Shown piece after piece: positions 7,348 to 15,871 of a stretch of DNA of 64,000 bases. Numbering within the stretch: the stretch's first letter is position 1; each line of letters begins with the position of its first letter. The stretch covers positions 930,001 through 994,000 of the forward strand of contig NZ_CP029192.1 of NCBI RefSeq assembly GCF_008642315.1, in the 5' to 3' direction. A program made the position numbers and the translations under genes. Under the pieces are notes generated by a model, which worked only from the letters and a program-made list of their open reading frames with translations, searched no databases and had not been told where the DNA came from. This stretch comes from Streptomyces venezuelae. Its GTDB lineage: Bacteria; Actinomycetota; Actinomycetes; Streptomycetales; Streptomycetaceae.

Positions 7348-8904
7348 ATGCCCAGACTCATGAACGACCGCCCCGCAAACGACAACCACACCCCGAACGA
7401 CAACCACTCCCCCAATGACAACCACACCGCGAACGACAACCGCACCGTCACCGGCAGACGAACGGCACGCCGACGCCGGGCCCTGGCGGTGGCTGCGGTC
7501 CTGGCCGCCGCGAGCACGTCACTGACCGCGCTGCCGCAACCCGCCCACGCCGCGCCCCAAATCACCCGCACGGCGTTGCCGCCGCAATCCGCCCCCACCG
7601 CCCTGCCGCCGCAGACCATCGCGGACCCGGTGCACTACTGGAACGACGTGCTCATGGAGGTCGTACGAAGAGAAGGCGGCGGTCCGGGGCCGATGTCCCG
7701 GTCCGCCGCGATGCTGAACGCCGCCGTCTACGACGCGGAATCCTCGTACCAGCTCAAGTGGAAGGGCAAGATCACGTCCGAGCCCTACATCCGCGCCGAG
7801 AAGTACGCGGGCTGGGTCGAGGGCCCCGACGAGGAGGAACGCGTCGTCGGCCGCACGGCGTACAACATCCTGCTCGGGCTCTACCCGGCGCAGACCAACT
7901 ACCTCGACGCCCGCTTCCGGGAGCGCTTCGGCACCGAGCCGACCGGCTTCGATCTCCTCGACACCACGATCGTCGGGCCGATGGTCAAGCAGATGCGGGA
8001 CGCCCGCAACGGCGACGGTTCCGACAACGACCAGGTGTACGTCGCGGACGACGAGCCGGGCGCCTGGCGGCCCACGAGTTACCCCGACATGGTCGACCCC
8101 AGCTGCACCCGGGACAGCCAGGCCGTCACTCCGTTCTGGGGCCAGGTCAAACCCTTCGCGCTGACGTCGGGCTCGCAGTTCCGGCCGCCGACGCCCGGCA
8201 TGTACGGCACCTACGCGAAGCTGCTGGCCAGCGACGCGTACAAGCAGCAGGTCGAGGCGGTACGCAGGGTCGGCGCCGACGGGCCCACGGACGCGACCCC
8301 TGACGTCGCGCGGACCCCGGAGCAGGAAGCGGTGGCGTGGTTCTGGGCGAACGACGAGGACGGCACGTACAAGCCGCCCGGTCAGCTCCTTCAGGCCACG
8401 CGTGAGGTCGCGACGCAGCGCAGACTCACCACGTACGAGAACGCCCGCCTGTTCGCGCTCGTCTCCATCGCGATGGCGGACGCCGGCATCGCGGTGCGCG
8501 ATGTGAAGTACCTGACGCCGATCGACTTGTGGCGGCCGGTCTCCGCCATCCGGGACGGCGGTCTCGACCCCGACTGGAAACCCCTGCTCAAGACGCGTGC
8601 CGGGGTGAACGTCAGTCCGTGCTTCCCGGCGTGGGCCTCGGGACACGCCACGTTCGGGGCCTCCTGGGCCGGGGTGATGAAGCGGTACTTCGGCAACGAC
8701 GACATCGCCTTCACCATGACCACCGACGAGCCGCAGTCGCCGGTCAAGTCCCGCTCGTTCACCAGCTTCAGCCAGGCAGCCAAGGAGGACGCCCAGAGCC
8801 GCGTCTGGCTCGGCGTGCACTTCCCCTGGGATGCCGAGGACGGACTCGCGCTCGGCGACAAGATCGCCAATCACGTCTTCACGACCAAGCTGCGCAAGCT
8901 CTGA
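7348..8904 (+). CDS. Secreted vanadium-dependent haloperoxidase-like PAP2 protein
   Basis: The 518-residue preprotein has an Asn/Asp-rich repeat N-terminus, then an arginine-rich n-region and hydrophobic segment ending QPAHA before AP. This is consistent with a secreted, possibly Tat-exported, protein. The mature part carries the PAP2/vanadium haloperoxidase signature: Lys near 387 and Arg near 396 (K-x8-RP), SGHATFG at about 431-437, and R-x3-GVHFPWD at about 485-495, with the vanadate-binding histidine at about 491. The family binds vanadate to oxidise halides; related members are acid phosphatases, so activity is uncertain. ATG 7348 follows GAAGGGG; an in-frame GTG at 7312 is less well placed. 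Confidence 0.8.
   Translation: MPRLMNDRPANDNHTPNDNHSPNDNHTANDNRTVTGRRTARRRRALAVAAVLAAASTSLTALPQPAHAAPQITRTALPPQSAPTALPPQTIADPVHYWNDVLMEVVRREGGGPGPMSRSAAMLNAAVYDAESSYQLKWKGKITSEPYIRAEKYAGWVEGPDEEERVVGRTAYNILLGLYPAQTNYLDARFRERFGTEPTGFDLLDTTIVGPMVKQMRDARNGDGSDNDQVYVADDEPGAWRPTSYPDMVDPSCTRDSQAVTPFWGQVKPFALTSGSQFRPPTPGMYGTYAKLLASDAYKQQVEAVRRVGADGPTDATPDVARTPEQEAVAWFWANDEDGTYKPPGQLLQATREVATQRRLTTYENARLFALVSIAMADAGIAVRDVKYLTPIDLWRPVSAIRDGGLDPDWKPLLKTRAGVNVSPCFPAWASGHATFGASWAGVMKRYFGNDDIAFTMTTDEPQSPVKSRSFTSFSQAAKEDAQSRVWLGVHFPWDAEDGLALGDKIANHVFTTKLRKL
7378..7449 (+). repeat. Four 18-base tandem repeats encoding NDNHTP-like hexapeptides
   Basis: Four in-frame 18-base units beginning AACGACAACC encode NDNHTP, NDNHSP, NDNHTA and NDNRTV. 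They lie inside the haloperoxidase-like gene ahead of its signal sequence. Copy-number change would alter the leader by six residues per unit without shifting the frame. Confidence 0.85.
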
Positions 8905-9153
8905 GGGCCACTCAGATCCCCGCCGGATCGTCTCAGATCACCGGGGGCCGACCCAGTCGCGTCATGCGGAAGACCGTCCTCCAGCGCATCGGCGCGAAAG
9001 GACTTCCCCCCGACGGCACCGGCGTCGACGACACCGGCAGGAGAGCGAGCCTGACTGTCCGCCACCGCGCGGGACGGGTGGCCGCGCCGCCGTGTCGGCC
9101 TCGGTGCTGGACCCCACCTCCGGCGGACTGCTCGGGTCGGTCAGAATGCGGCC

Positions 9154-10110
9154 ATGACTATGCCTCTGACTCTCCCTACGCAGCTCACCGCGGTGCCGGG
9201 CACCGACAGCCTCTTCTTGTGGAATCCCGAGGGCGCGGGCCGTTGGGGGTACGCGAACTGCTTGTGGATCGTCTCCGGGTCCGACGCGGCGGTGATCGAC
9301 ACCCCGTACGACGGGCCGATGACCGAGGCCATGATCGCCGCGGCCCGTCCGGTGCTCGGCAGCCGTACCGTGCGGACGGTGGTCAATACGCACGCGAACG
9401 GCGACCACACCTTCGGCAACTACCTCTTCCCCGACGCGGATATCGTCGCCACCCGTTCCGGGCACGAACATCTTCATCACGAGCCGACCCCGCAGCAGAT
9501 GCACGCGCTGGTGCACGAGTCGCCCACGGATGTGCCGCTGGGCCGGTACCTGCGACACCATTTCGGCGTGTTCGACTTCTCGTCGGCCCGGCTCTGCCCG
9601 CCCACGTCGACGTTCTCGGGCCACCGCACGATCGCCGTGGGAGACACGGAAGTCGAGCTGCACGAGGTGGGTCCCGCCCATCACGTCGGCGATCTGGTGG
9701 TCCGCATCGGGGACGTGGTGTGCACGGGGGACGTCTTCTTCCACGGTGACCATCCGTCGCACTGGGTGGGCCCGCTGCAGAACGTCATCGATGCCTGCGA
9801 GCTCGTCCTCGGCTTCGACCCACGGATCGTCATACCCGGACACGGGCGGCCGACGGACCGGGCCGGGCTCGAGGAACACCTGGTCTATCTCCGTACCGTG
9901 CAGCGCGAGGTGCGCCTGCGGTACGAGGCCGGCCTGACGGCCGACAAGGCCATGGAGGACTTGTTCCGGCGGGAGTTCTACCCGGGCCTGGGGCTGCCCG
10001 AGCGTCTGATGATCCTGATCTCGGTGGAGTACAGCCACCTCGCCGGTCGTACACCGGCGCCCACCATCCTCGAACTCGCGGGTCAGGCGGCCGCCTGGTC
10101 GTACCGCTAG
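9154..10110 (+). CDS. MBL-fold metallo-hydrolase
   Basis: A 318-residue cytoplasmic protein of the metallo-beta-lactamase fold. The metal motif reads THANGDH at residues 79-85, so the usual second histidine of HxHxDH is Asn82. Later ligands are present in GPAHHVGD, GDVFFHGDHP and IPGHGRP. Members with this Asn variant hydrolyse esters, thioesters or lactams, or act as dioxygenases; no substrate can be named. ATG 9154 was chosen, with a second ATG six bases on. The gene stands alone, followed by two strong hairpins. Confidence 0.82.
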   Translation: MTMPLTLPTQLTAVPGTDSLFLWNPEGAGRWGYANCLWIVSGSDAAVIDTPYDGPMTEAMIAAARPVLGSRTVRTVVNTHANGDHTFGNYLFPDADIVATRSGHEHLHHEPTPQQMHALVHESPTDVPLGRYLRHHFGVFDFSSARLCPPTSTFSGHRTIAVGDTEVELHEVGPAHHVGDLVVRIGDVVCTGDVFFHGDHPSHWVGPLQNVIDACELVLGFDPRIVIPGHGRPTDRAGLEEHLVYLRTVQREVRLRYEAGLTADKAMEDLFRREFYPGLGLPERLMILISVEYSHLAGRTPAPTILELAGQAAAWSYR

Positions 10111-10130
10111 CGCTGCCGCCAGCGGCAGCG
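10111..10130 (+). terminator. Hairpin after MBL-fold gene
   Basis: The octamers CGCTGCCG and CGGCAGCG form a perfect eight-base-pair stem with a four-base loop immediately after the MBL-fold stop codon. No U-tract follows, as is usual in Streptomyces. Confidence 0.6.
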
Positions 10131-10140
10131 TGAGCGGGGC

Positions 10141-10172
10141 GGTGTCGCCCGCACGGCAGTGCGGGCGACACC
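10141..10172 (+). terminator. Strong 14-bp hairpin terminator
   Basis: GGTGTCGCCCGCAC and its perfect complement enclose a GGCA loop, giving a 14-base-pair GC-rich stem 30 bases after the MBL-fold gene. Together with the smaller hairpin before it this should stop transcription, possibly from both directions. Confidence 0.8.
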
Positions 10173-10349
10173 GAAGGAACACGACCGGGGGAGGCCGTGC
10201 CCGCGGCACCCGAGCGCACGCCCCCCGTACGAAATTCGGTGCGCTGCAGGTGGGTAAAGCAAACGACATGAGCGGGCGCGGCGCAACGTGGTTATGCCCT
10301 GGACCGGCGTGTGCTTCCACTGGCCGGAATTTGCGTGTTCCTGTTCCAC

Positions 10350-11270
10350 TCAGCGGAATACGTGGTCGGGTTTGAAGACCAGCACGAAGAACCGGGCGCC
10401 GGGCGATCCCAGGGGCATGGCGGCGCACATGGTGACGTCGCCCACCACGGAGCGCGCGTGGTCGTCGCAGCAGCGGCTCAGGTGGGCGGATTCGTGGGCG
10501 GAGCCGGACCAGGGTGCGCGCATCCGACGGGTGTCACCGTTGGGGTGGACGTAGGTCAAGTGGTTCGTCCGGTAGATGGGGCCGGAGACCGGGTCGGCGC
10601 TGACCTCCTCGTCGAGCCGCTGCAGGTCGTCGTTCTCCGGATGCAGGACCACGGCGTTGCGCAGCTGGGCGGTGAGCGGCATCGCCCAGTCCGTTTCCCA
10701 GTTCACCAAGTGGTGCTCGCGCGCGGCTTCGTTGAGCAGCATGTACCGCATGAGGTTGCGGTCGGGGATGGCCGGCTCGGTGTGCGGGGCGCGCGGAAAC
10801 ATGTGGACGAACTCGGTGTTGTACGCGACGACGTTCCACGCGACATCGTTGACGTAACTCGCGTTGCCCACGACGCTGCGCACCGCCTCCGCCCACATCG
10901 CGGGCACGGTCGCGCCGGCCAGCGGGTCCTGCGGATGCGGTGGTTCGTGCCCCAGCGAATAGACGTAGAGAGCTATGCGCTCGTGCTCTTCCAATCGCAG
11001 GACACTGACGACGCGGTCGAGGAAGTCGCCCGCGGGCGCGCTCATCTCGCCGCGTTCGAGCTGGGCGTACGTCCGCTCCGAGACGTAGAGGAGCTGGGCG
11101 ACCTGCGCCTGCGACAGGCCCGGGGCCCGGCGGCCGCGGCCGTGGCGCGGGGGCCAGCCCAGCTCGGTGGGGTCCAGCTGTTTCCGTTTCCACTGCAGCA
11201 GTTCGCGCAGGGCTGCCTTATTGTCCACCTTCCGCCCTTTCGCGGAGGAGCGCGAGATGCGCGACGCCAT
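10350..11270 (-). CDS. HTH regulator with MmyB-like ligand-binding domain
   Basis: A 306-residue protein with an XRE-type helix-turn-helix at about residues 50-95 (GLSQAQVAQLLYVSERTYAQ) and a C-terminal MmyB-like domain. The latter shows NDVAWNVVAYNTEFVHMF, NLMRYMLLNEAARE and VSGPIYRTNHLTYVHPNGDTR. This family is very common in Streptomyces, often next to redox enzymes, and may bind a fatty acid or other hydrophobic ligand. ATG 11270 is the most plausible start although its ribosome-binding site is weak. It diverges from an IclR-type regulator, and a partner with only the MmyB domain lies just beyond. Confidence 0.85.
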   Translation of the reverse strand: MASRISRSSAKGRKVDNKAALRELLQWKRKQLDPTELGWPPRHGRGRRAPGLSQAQVAQLLYVSERTYAQLERGEMSAPAGDFLDRVVSVLRLEEHERIALYVYSLGHEPPHPQDPLAGATVPAMWAEAVRSVVGNASYVNDVAWNVVAYNTEFVHMFPRAPHTEPAIPDRNLMRYMLLNEAAREHHLVNWETDWAMPLTAQLRNAVVLHPENDDLQRLDEEVSADPVSGPIYRTNHLTYVHPNGDTRRMRAPWSGSAHESAHLSRCCDDHARSVVGDVTMCAAMPLGSPGARFFVLVFKPDHVFR

Positions 11271-11415
11271 ATACCGGAAGTTGATTTTCCTGAATTTCTC
11301 GCCACGTAAAAAGACGTTCCTGGCGGTCCCCGGTGATCGACCATGACAATGGCCGCTCGGATCCGGCCGCACTGCGAAAGGCGCGGCGGTCCTCGAGCGC
11401 GAGGGGGAGTTCGCG

Positions 11416-12201
11416 ATGCTGCACAGTGCCGCCGTCACGCCGCCGGAGGGGGCGAGCCGCGCTGTGGGGCGCACGCTCGCCGTTCTGCGGGCGCTGCGTC
11501 AGGCGGGGCCCGGGGCGCATCCGCTGGCGGCCATCTCGCTGCGCGCCGGATTGCCGCCGGCGACGACGCACCGCTATCTGCAGGCGCTGCTCGACGAGGG
11601 CGCCGTCGTGCGCCAGGGCCCGCGCGGCCACTACGCCTTTGTAGAAACTCCGCATTTGGTCTCCGACTTCCCTCCCGAGTTTCCTGACGAACAGCCAACT
11701 GGTCTCAGTTTGCCCATAGTTCGTTCGGAGTTGATCACACTACAGTCGCGGACCGGTCAAATCGCACTGGCGTATGCGGCGCTTCTCCTGGGAAGGCCGC
11801 AACGCGTGTCGGCGGAGACGGCTCTCGGCGCACACGCCGACGTGCTGAGTGCGGCTCCCCGGGCCTCACTGCAAGCGCTGTGGAGCGCACCGCTGGAGGC
11901 CGACGCGTCCGGGTGGGTCATTCAGTCCTGCCTGGGAGACTCGACCGCGGCTCGACCGCCCCTCCGCCGGATCCGCGAGGAGGGATTCGCGATCGGGCCC
12001 TCTCCCCTCGCGGGCTGGGAGATCGTCGCGGCGCCGGTCTGGCGGGGCTCGACCGTGTCGGGTGCCGTCAGCCTCCTGGTCTCCCATCAGGGCGCGCGCA
12101 GCACCGCGATGCGGGACCGCTTCGTCGCGGGGGTGCTGGCCACGGCCCGGGTCATCAGCCACCGGCTGACGCGCGGCGGCGCCGCGGCACCTCCGGCTTG
12201 A
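11416..12201 (+). CDS. IclR-type HTH transcriptional regulator
   Basis: The 261-residue protein starts with a winged-helix domain of IclR type (RTLAVLRALRQAGPGAHPLA, then GLPPATTHRYLQALLDEGAV). The C-terminal region resembles the IclR effector domain only loosely, with AGWEIVAAPVWRGSTVSGAV near residues 195-215. ATG 11416 follows GAGGGGGAG at good spacing. It is divergent from the MmyB-type HTH gene with a 145-base gap, and upstream of the stand-alone MmyB-domain gene. It is likely a local regulator of one of these; the effector is unknown. Confidence 0.75.
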   Translation: MLHSAAVTPPEGASRAVGRTLAVLRALRQAGPGAHPLAAISLRAGLPPATTHRYLQALLDEGAVVRQGPRGHYAFVETPHLVSDFPPEFPDEQPTGLSLPIVRSELITLQSRTGQIALAYAALLLGRPQRVSAETALGAHADVLSAAPRASLQALWSAPLEADASGWVIQSCLGDSTAARPPLRRIREEGFAIGPSPLAGWEIVAAPVWRGSTVSGAVSLLVSHQGARSTAMRDRFVAGVLATARVISHRLTRGGAAAPPA

Positions 12202-12352
12202 CTGATACGGGGTGGCCCGGAGGCCCGGGTTCCGGTGCTGGCTAGGCTTGGCCGCGAGCCGCGTACGCCTGTCGACCAACAGGCACACACGGCGGTGAGT
12301 CGATTCGCGCAAGTACGGCCAGCCTGGGCGGGTTTTGAAGGGGGAAGTGCCG

Positions 12353-12871
12353 GTGCACACGGTGTGGCGGACGGTTGTCGAAGGCATCACGGGCTCCATG
12401 GCCTACCTCACGGACAAGCGCTGGAACATCCTCGCGCACAACGCCGAGTTCCAGACCCTGTTCCGGGGCGGCCGGGCACCGTCCAACCTCATGCGCTGGA
12501 TGCTGCTCGACGAGGAGGCCCGTCGGCGTACGCTCCTGAACTGGGCCGAGGACTGGGCGCGCGGAGCCTGCCCGGCCCTCAGACAGGCGGTCACGACGAG
12601 CCCCGCCGACCCCGAGCTGGTCGACCTGGCGAGCGAGGTCCGGCGCGATCCGGTGGCAGGGCCCATCTACCTCGCCACGGCGACGCTCCATCCCGTCCAC
12701 CCCGACGGGGCCGTCTACCGCATCGACCACGCCGTCAAGGGGCCGGGCTGGGTGGTCGCGTCCGCGGCCACGCCGCTCCCCGAGATCGACGCGAGGTTCG
12801 TGATGCTCCGCTACCGGCCGGGTCCCACGCGGCCCCACCAGCCTCCGCCGCTGCGCAGGCGCGCCCGCTGA
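12353..12871 (+). CDS. Stand-alone MmyB-like ligand-binding domain protein
   Basis: This 172-residue protein is a complete MmyB-like sensing domain (SMAYLTDKRWNILAHNAEF, NLMRWMLLDEEARRR, VAGPIYLATATLHPVHPDGA) without the usual N-terminal helix-turn-helix. GTG 12353 is preferred because GAAGGGGGAAG lies seven bases before it; the frame upstream carries no HTH. The same domain ends the regulator encoded 1.1 kb away on the other strand. It may be a ligand decoy or partner for that regulator, or the remnant of one. Convergent with a lipoprotein gene across a hairpin. Confidence 0.7.
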   Translation: MHTVWRTVVEGITGSMAYLTDKRWNILAHNAEFQTLFRGGRAPSNLMRWMLLDEEARRRTLLNWAEDWARGACPALRQAVTTSPADPELVDLASEVRRDPVAGPIYLATATLHPVHPDGAVYRIDHAVKGPGWVVASAATPLPEIDARFVMLRYRPGPTRPHQPPPLRRRAR

Positions 12872-12893
12872 GAGCTCCTTCCCGCAGGCTCCG

Positions 12894-12920
12894 GGGCCCG
12901 GTCAGGCACCTGCCGGGCCC
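12894..12920. terminator. Bidirectional hairpin between convergent genes
   Basis: GGGCCCGG and CCGGGCCC form an eight-base-pair stem with a short inner CAG/CTG extension. It lies between the stop codon of the MmyB-domain gene and that of the convergent lipoprotein gene, so it can serve both. Confidence 0.65.
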
Positions 12921-12922
12921 GG

Positions 12923-13948
12923 TCAGTCCTGCGGTGTACGAGCGTACCGGCGCAGGAGTCCGGGGAGCCGGCGTGACTCCGCGTCCCGTTGCTCCCGCAG
13001 GGAGTTCAGCTCGTCCGTGTGCTCCGCCACAGCCGAGTTCTGGAGCTCCGATTCGACGGCGAAGTTGACGCCGAGGACGTTGGTCCGCAGCTTGCAGGCG
13101 ACGTCGGCCCTGGCGACCGCCCTCTCCCCACGGGTGGGGGCGGTGTTCTGGAGATCCCATCGGGGGTCGTCGACCGCGGCGGCGGGATCGCGGTACGTGA
13201 ATCCCCGCTCGTGCATGCACGCGGCCCACTTCTTGTTCACCGCGGTGACGCGCGGGTCGGTGCGCGAACGTACGAAGAGTTCACGGCGCAGCCGCGCGAC
13301 CAGCGCGTCCCCCTTGCGGGCCGACACCGACGTATCACCCTGAACGGTACGGGCCGCCTCTCCGACGCACCCGCCCTCAGGAACGGGCTCGCCCCGGACC
13401 GAGCCCGGCTCACCGCCGCTCTTCGTACGGCCGGACAGCACCGTACGTTCCGCCTCCGAGAGCGAGTTGACGGCCTGCGGTGCCCGGCTCCCCGTGGACG
13501 CGTCGCTGAGGTGGTATCCGTACTCGGCGGCCATGGCACGGTCGCTGACGCCGTAGCGGCGGGAGGCGTACTCGCGTTGGGTCGCCGTTGCCTCAGCGAT
13601 GTATCCCTCGGTCAGATGCGGGAGGTAGCGGAATCCGAACCTGCGCATGCAGTCCTGCTGGGCGCGGTAGACGAGGTATTCGCTGGTGGCCTGCTGCTTG
13701 GGGCGCAGAGTGAAGGTGTCTACGGGCAGCCGCAGTTGGTCCATGCTCGTCGGTGTAGGTGTCGGGACCGGAGTGGGAGCCGCCGAGATCCTCGGTGCCG
13801 TGTCACAGCCGGTGGTGACCGGGAGCGCGAGGAGCAGGGCACCGAGGCAGAGGGCGGTCTGCCGCACTCCACGGCGTCCGACGGGCGCGCGGTGTGTGCG
13901 GTGTGTGCGGTGTGTCTGGGTCGGATCTTCGGCGGGCGCTTCACCCAT
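12923..13948 (-). CDS. Putative lipoprotein of unknown function
   Basis: The 341-residue protein has a hydrophilic start with a THRTHRTHR repeat, a positively charged segment, then a hydrophobic stretch ending in the lipobox LPVTTGC-D. Lipidation and extracytoplasmic anchoring are therefore expected. The mature chain has a Pro/Thr linker (PTPVPTPTPTS) and paired motifs around cysteines (QDCMRRFGFRY and WAACMHERGFTY) that may form disulfides. I recognise no enzymatic domain. ATG 13948 has GGAG ten bases upstream. It is followed downstream by the convergent MmyB-domain gene. Confidence 0.7.
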   Translation of the reverse strand: MGEAPAEDPTQTHRTHRTHRAPVGRRGVRQTALCLGALLLALPVTTGCDTAPRISAAPTPVPTPTPTSMDQLRLPVDTFTLRPKQQATSEYLVYRAQQDCMRRFGFRYLPHLTEGYIAEATATQREYASRRYGVSDRAMAAEYGYHLSDASTGSRAPQAVNSLSEAERTVLSGRTKSGGEPGSVRGEPVPEGGCVGEAARTVQGDTSVSARKGDALVARLRRELFVRSRTDPRVTAVNKKWAACMHERGFTYRDPAAAVDDPRWDLQNTAPTRGERAVARADVACKLRTNVLGVNFAVESELQNSAVAEHTDELNSLREQRDAESRRLPGLLRRYARTPQD

Positions 13949-14040
13949 GGCGGGTCTCCGGTTCTTCCGGTGCCTCGGGGCCTTCGGTGCGGGTTGGTCC
14001 GCCCCCTGGCCATCCGGGGGCGGACCGCGGTCGAAGCCGC

Positions 14041-14499
14041 TCAGGTGCAGGAGTCCACGCGGATCGACGCCTCGTTGTTGCGCAGGGTGCTGTTGAGGTT
14101 GCCCCCGTGCCCGGCGTGGAGCCAGTTGGCGTCGCCCTGGAAGTTCGGCGAGACGAACGTGGCGACATGGCAGTTGGTGGTGTTGTTGCCCATGGAAGCC
14201 GCGTTGTTGCGCACCACTTGGCCGGCACCCGCCGTGCCCGTGCCGTGGTTGCCGAACTTGTTGCCGCCGAGGTCCTTGTCGGAGGTCGACGTCGGCGTCC
14301 AGCTCGCGTTGTCGAGGTTCGGGCTGTAGTACAGGCACATGTAGGTGCCGCACGGCTGCCAGAACGAGGGCCACTTGTCGATGTTCCACGAGGTGGCGCC
14401 CGCCGTGGGGGCGAGTGTGAGGGCGCCCGCGCCGAGCGCGGCCATGGTGGTGGTCACCACGGACGCCCGTTTCAGGGCACGAGTGAGTCGCATGGTCAT
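14041..14499 (-). CDS. Secreted peptidase inhibitor I36-like protein
   Basis: A 152-residue secreted protein with a classic signal peptide (RLTRALKRAS charged region, hydrophobic core, cleavage after AGA). The mature part resembles the inhibitor I36 / SMI family: four cysteines, the CGTYMCLYYSPNLD segment and an Asn- and Gly-rich C-terminal half (NFQGDANWL, NNEASIRVDSC). These proteins inhibit extracellular metalloproteases. ATG 14499 is chosen over ATG 14493 because GGAGG lies five bases upstream. It is transcribed on its own, toward the lipoprotein gene. Confidence 0.7.
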   Translation of the reverse strand: MTMRLTRALKRASVVTTTMAALGAGALTLAPTAGATSWNIDKWPSFWQPCGTYMCLYYSPNLDNASWTPTSTSDKDLGGNKFGNHGTGTAGAGQVVRNNAASMGNNTTNCHVATFVSPNFQGDANWLHAGHGGNLNSTLRNNEASIRVDSCT

Positions 14500-14776
14500 G
14501 GGTTCCTCCGTTGTGTGAGCGCGCCGTACTAGCGCGTTAGTGTCAGCGACAGGTGGTCGCGGCCCCGTGGGCCGGGCCGGTGCCGGACCGGCTCGGCGGG
14601 TGGGCCGGCAGTCATGTTGCCGCCGCGCCCCGCACGGGTCGTTAGCGCTCGGCGCACTCTTGTACGTGCTCGACGCACACTTCTTCCTCTCCCCCCTCCC
14701 CTCGGGCAGGCTTGCCGCCGATCGCACGACGGCCGAAGGACGCGCACGACCAGCGTGTCCACGAGTGGGGGAAGAC

Positions 14777-15778
14777 ATGGAGACGGTTTTCGACACCGCG
14801 CACTTACCCGGCCCCGACCGTGCCGAGGCATGGATCGAGACGACGGCCCTGGCCCTCGTCAGGACGGACTTCGTCCTGCTGGACCCGGACACCTTCGGTG
14901 CCCGGCTGAACGCGGCAGCACTGGGAGCCGTGCAGGTGACGGAGATGTCGTACGGGCCACTGCACTCCCGACGGACGCGCCGACTCATCAGGCAGTCGGA
15001 TCCGGAGCAGTACCAGGTCGCCTACATACGCCGGGGGTACCAGGGCATCGAGCAGGTTCGGCGGCAGGCTCTCCTGGGCCCCGGCGAACTGGTCCTCTAC
15101 GACAGTTCACACCCCTTCGACGCCACCGTCGGCTCCGGGCAGGGAGTGGCCCGGTCGGTGCTGCTGCAGTTCCCCAAGAGGCTGCTGCCCCTGCCCGAGG
15201 CCAAGGTCGCGGGACTCCTCGCGGAGACGATGTCCGGTACGCACGGCGTCGGCCGCCTCTTCGCCCAGTTCCTGTCCACCCTGGCCGACGACCACATGAC
15301 GTACACCGAGCGGGACGCCGCGCGTGTGGGGAACACCGCGCTGGACCTCGCCACGGCCGTCCTTGCACACCACCTCGACGGGGAGCTCGCACCCTCGTTG
15401 TCGGCGCCGGGCGTCCTGTTCCTGCGGATCACCTCCCACATCGAACAGCATCTGCACGCCCCCGACTTGGAGCCCGCCACCATCGCGGCGGCCCACGGGA
15501 TATCGCTGCGCTATCTGCACCGGATCTTCCAGCAGAACGGCGCGTCGGTCAGTGCGTACATCAAGCGACGGCGCCTGGAACAGTGCCGGCGCGACCTGGC
15601 CGACCCGGCCCTGAGCCACCTCACGGTCCACTCCATCGCCAGCCGGTGGGGGTTCCCGCGCCCCGCCGACTTCACCCGCGCCTTCCGGGGCGCCGTGGGG
15701 GTGCCGCCCACGCACTACCGGGCGCGGTACGCGTCGGCCTGTGCCCCCTCGGGTCGGTCGAATGCGCGTACACCGTGA
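14777..15778 (+). CDS. AraC-family transcriptional regulator with a TTA codon
   Basis: The 333-residue protein has an N-terminal AraC-binding-like sensor domain (about residues 20-190, including QYQVAYIRRGYQGIEQ and LVLYDSSHPF) and a C-terminal double helix-turn-helix. The latter shows TIAAAHGISLRYLHRIFQ, SVSAYIKRRRLEQCRRDL and the second HTH ending FTRAFRGAVGVPPTHYR. ATG 14777 follows GGGGGAAG. Codon 10 is TTA (14804-14806), the rare leucine codon read by the bldA tRNA in Streptomyces, so expression is probably tied to development. Its target is unknown; a DUF574 methyltransferase follows 94 bases downstream. Confidence 0.87.
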   Translation: METVFDTAHLPGPDRAEAWIETTALALVRTDFVLLDPDTFGARLNAAALGAVQVTEMSYGPLHSRRTRRLIRQSDPEQYQVAYIRRGYQGIEQVRRQALLGPGELVLYDSSHPFDATVGSGQGVARSVLLQFPKRLLPLPEAKVAGLLAETMSGTHGVGRLFAQFLSTLADDHMTYTERDAARVGNTALDLATAVLAHHLDGELAPSLSAPGVLFLRITSHIEQHLHAPDLEPATIAAAHGISLRYLHRIFQQNGASVSAYIKRRRLEQCRRDLADPALSHLTVHSIASRWGFPRPADFTRAFRGAVGVPPTHYRARYASACAPSGRSNARTP

Positions 15779-15871
15779 TCGAGGACCGTCACAATGGTCA
15801 CACGGTTCATCGTCGCCACGGAGGCGGCGCTGCGCTGCCGGAACAGCGCGTGGGTGCGGAGAGGGGAAGAC

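Noticed and set aside
7519..8874. Minus-strand 451-codon frame inside the haloperoxidase-like gene
   Set aside because: Shadow of the plus-strand gene; the plus strand has clear PAP2 motifs and a signal peptide.
8905..9153. Possible small gene between haloperoxidase and MBL genes
   Set aside because: Frames are short, lack ribosome-binding sites and have no recognisable motif.
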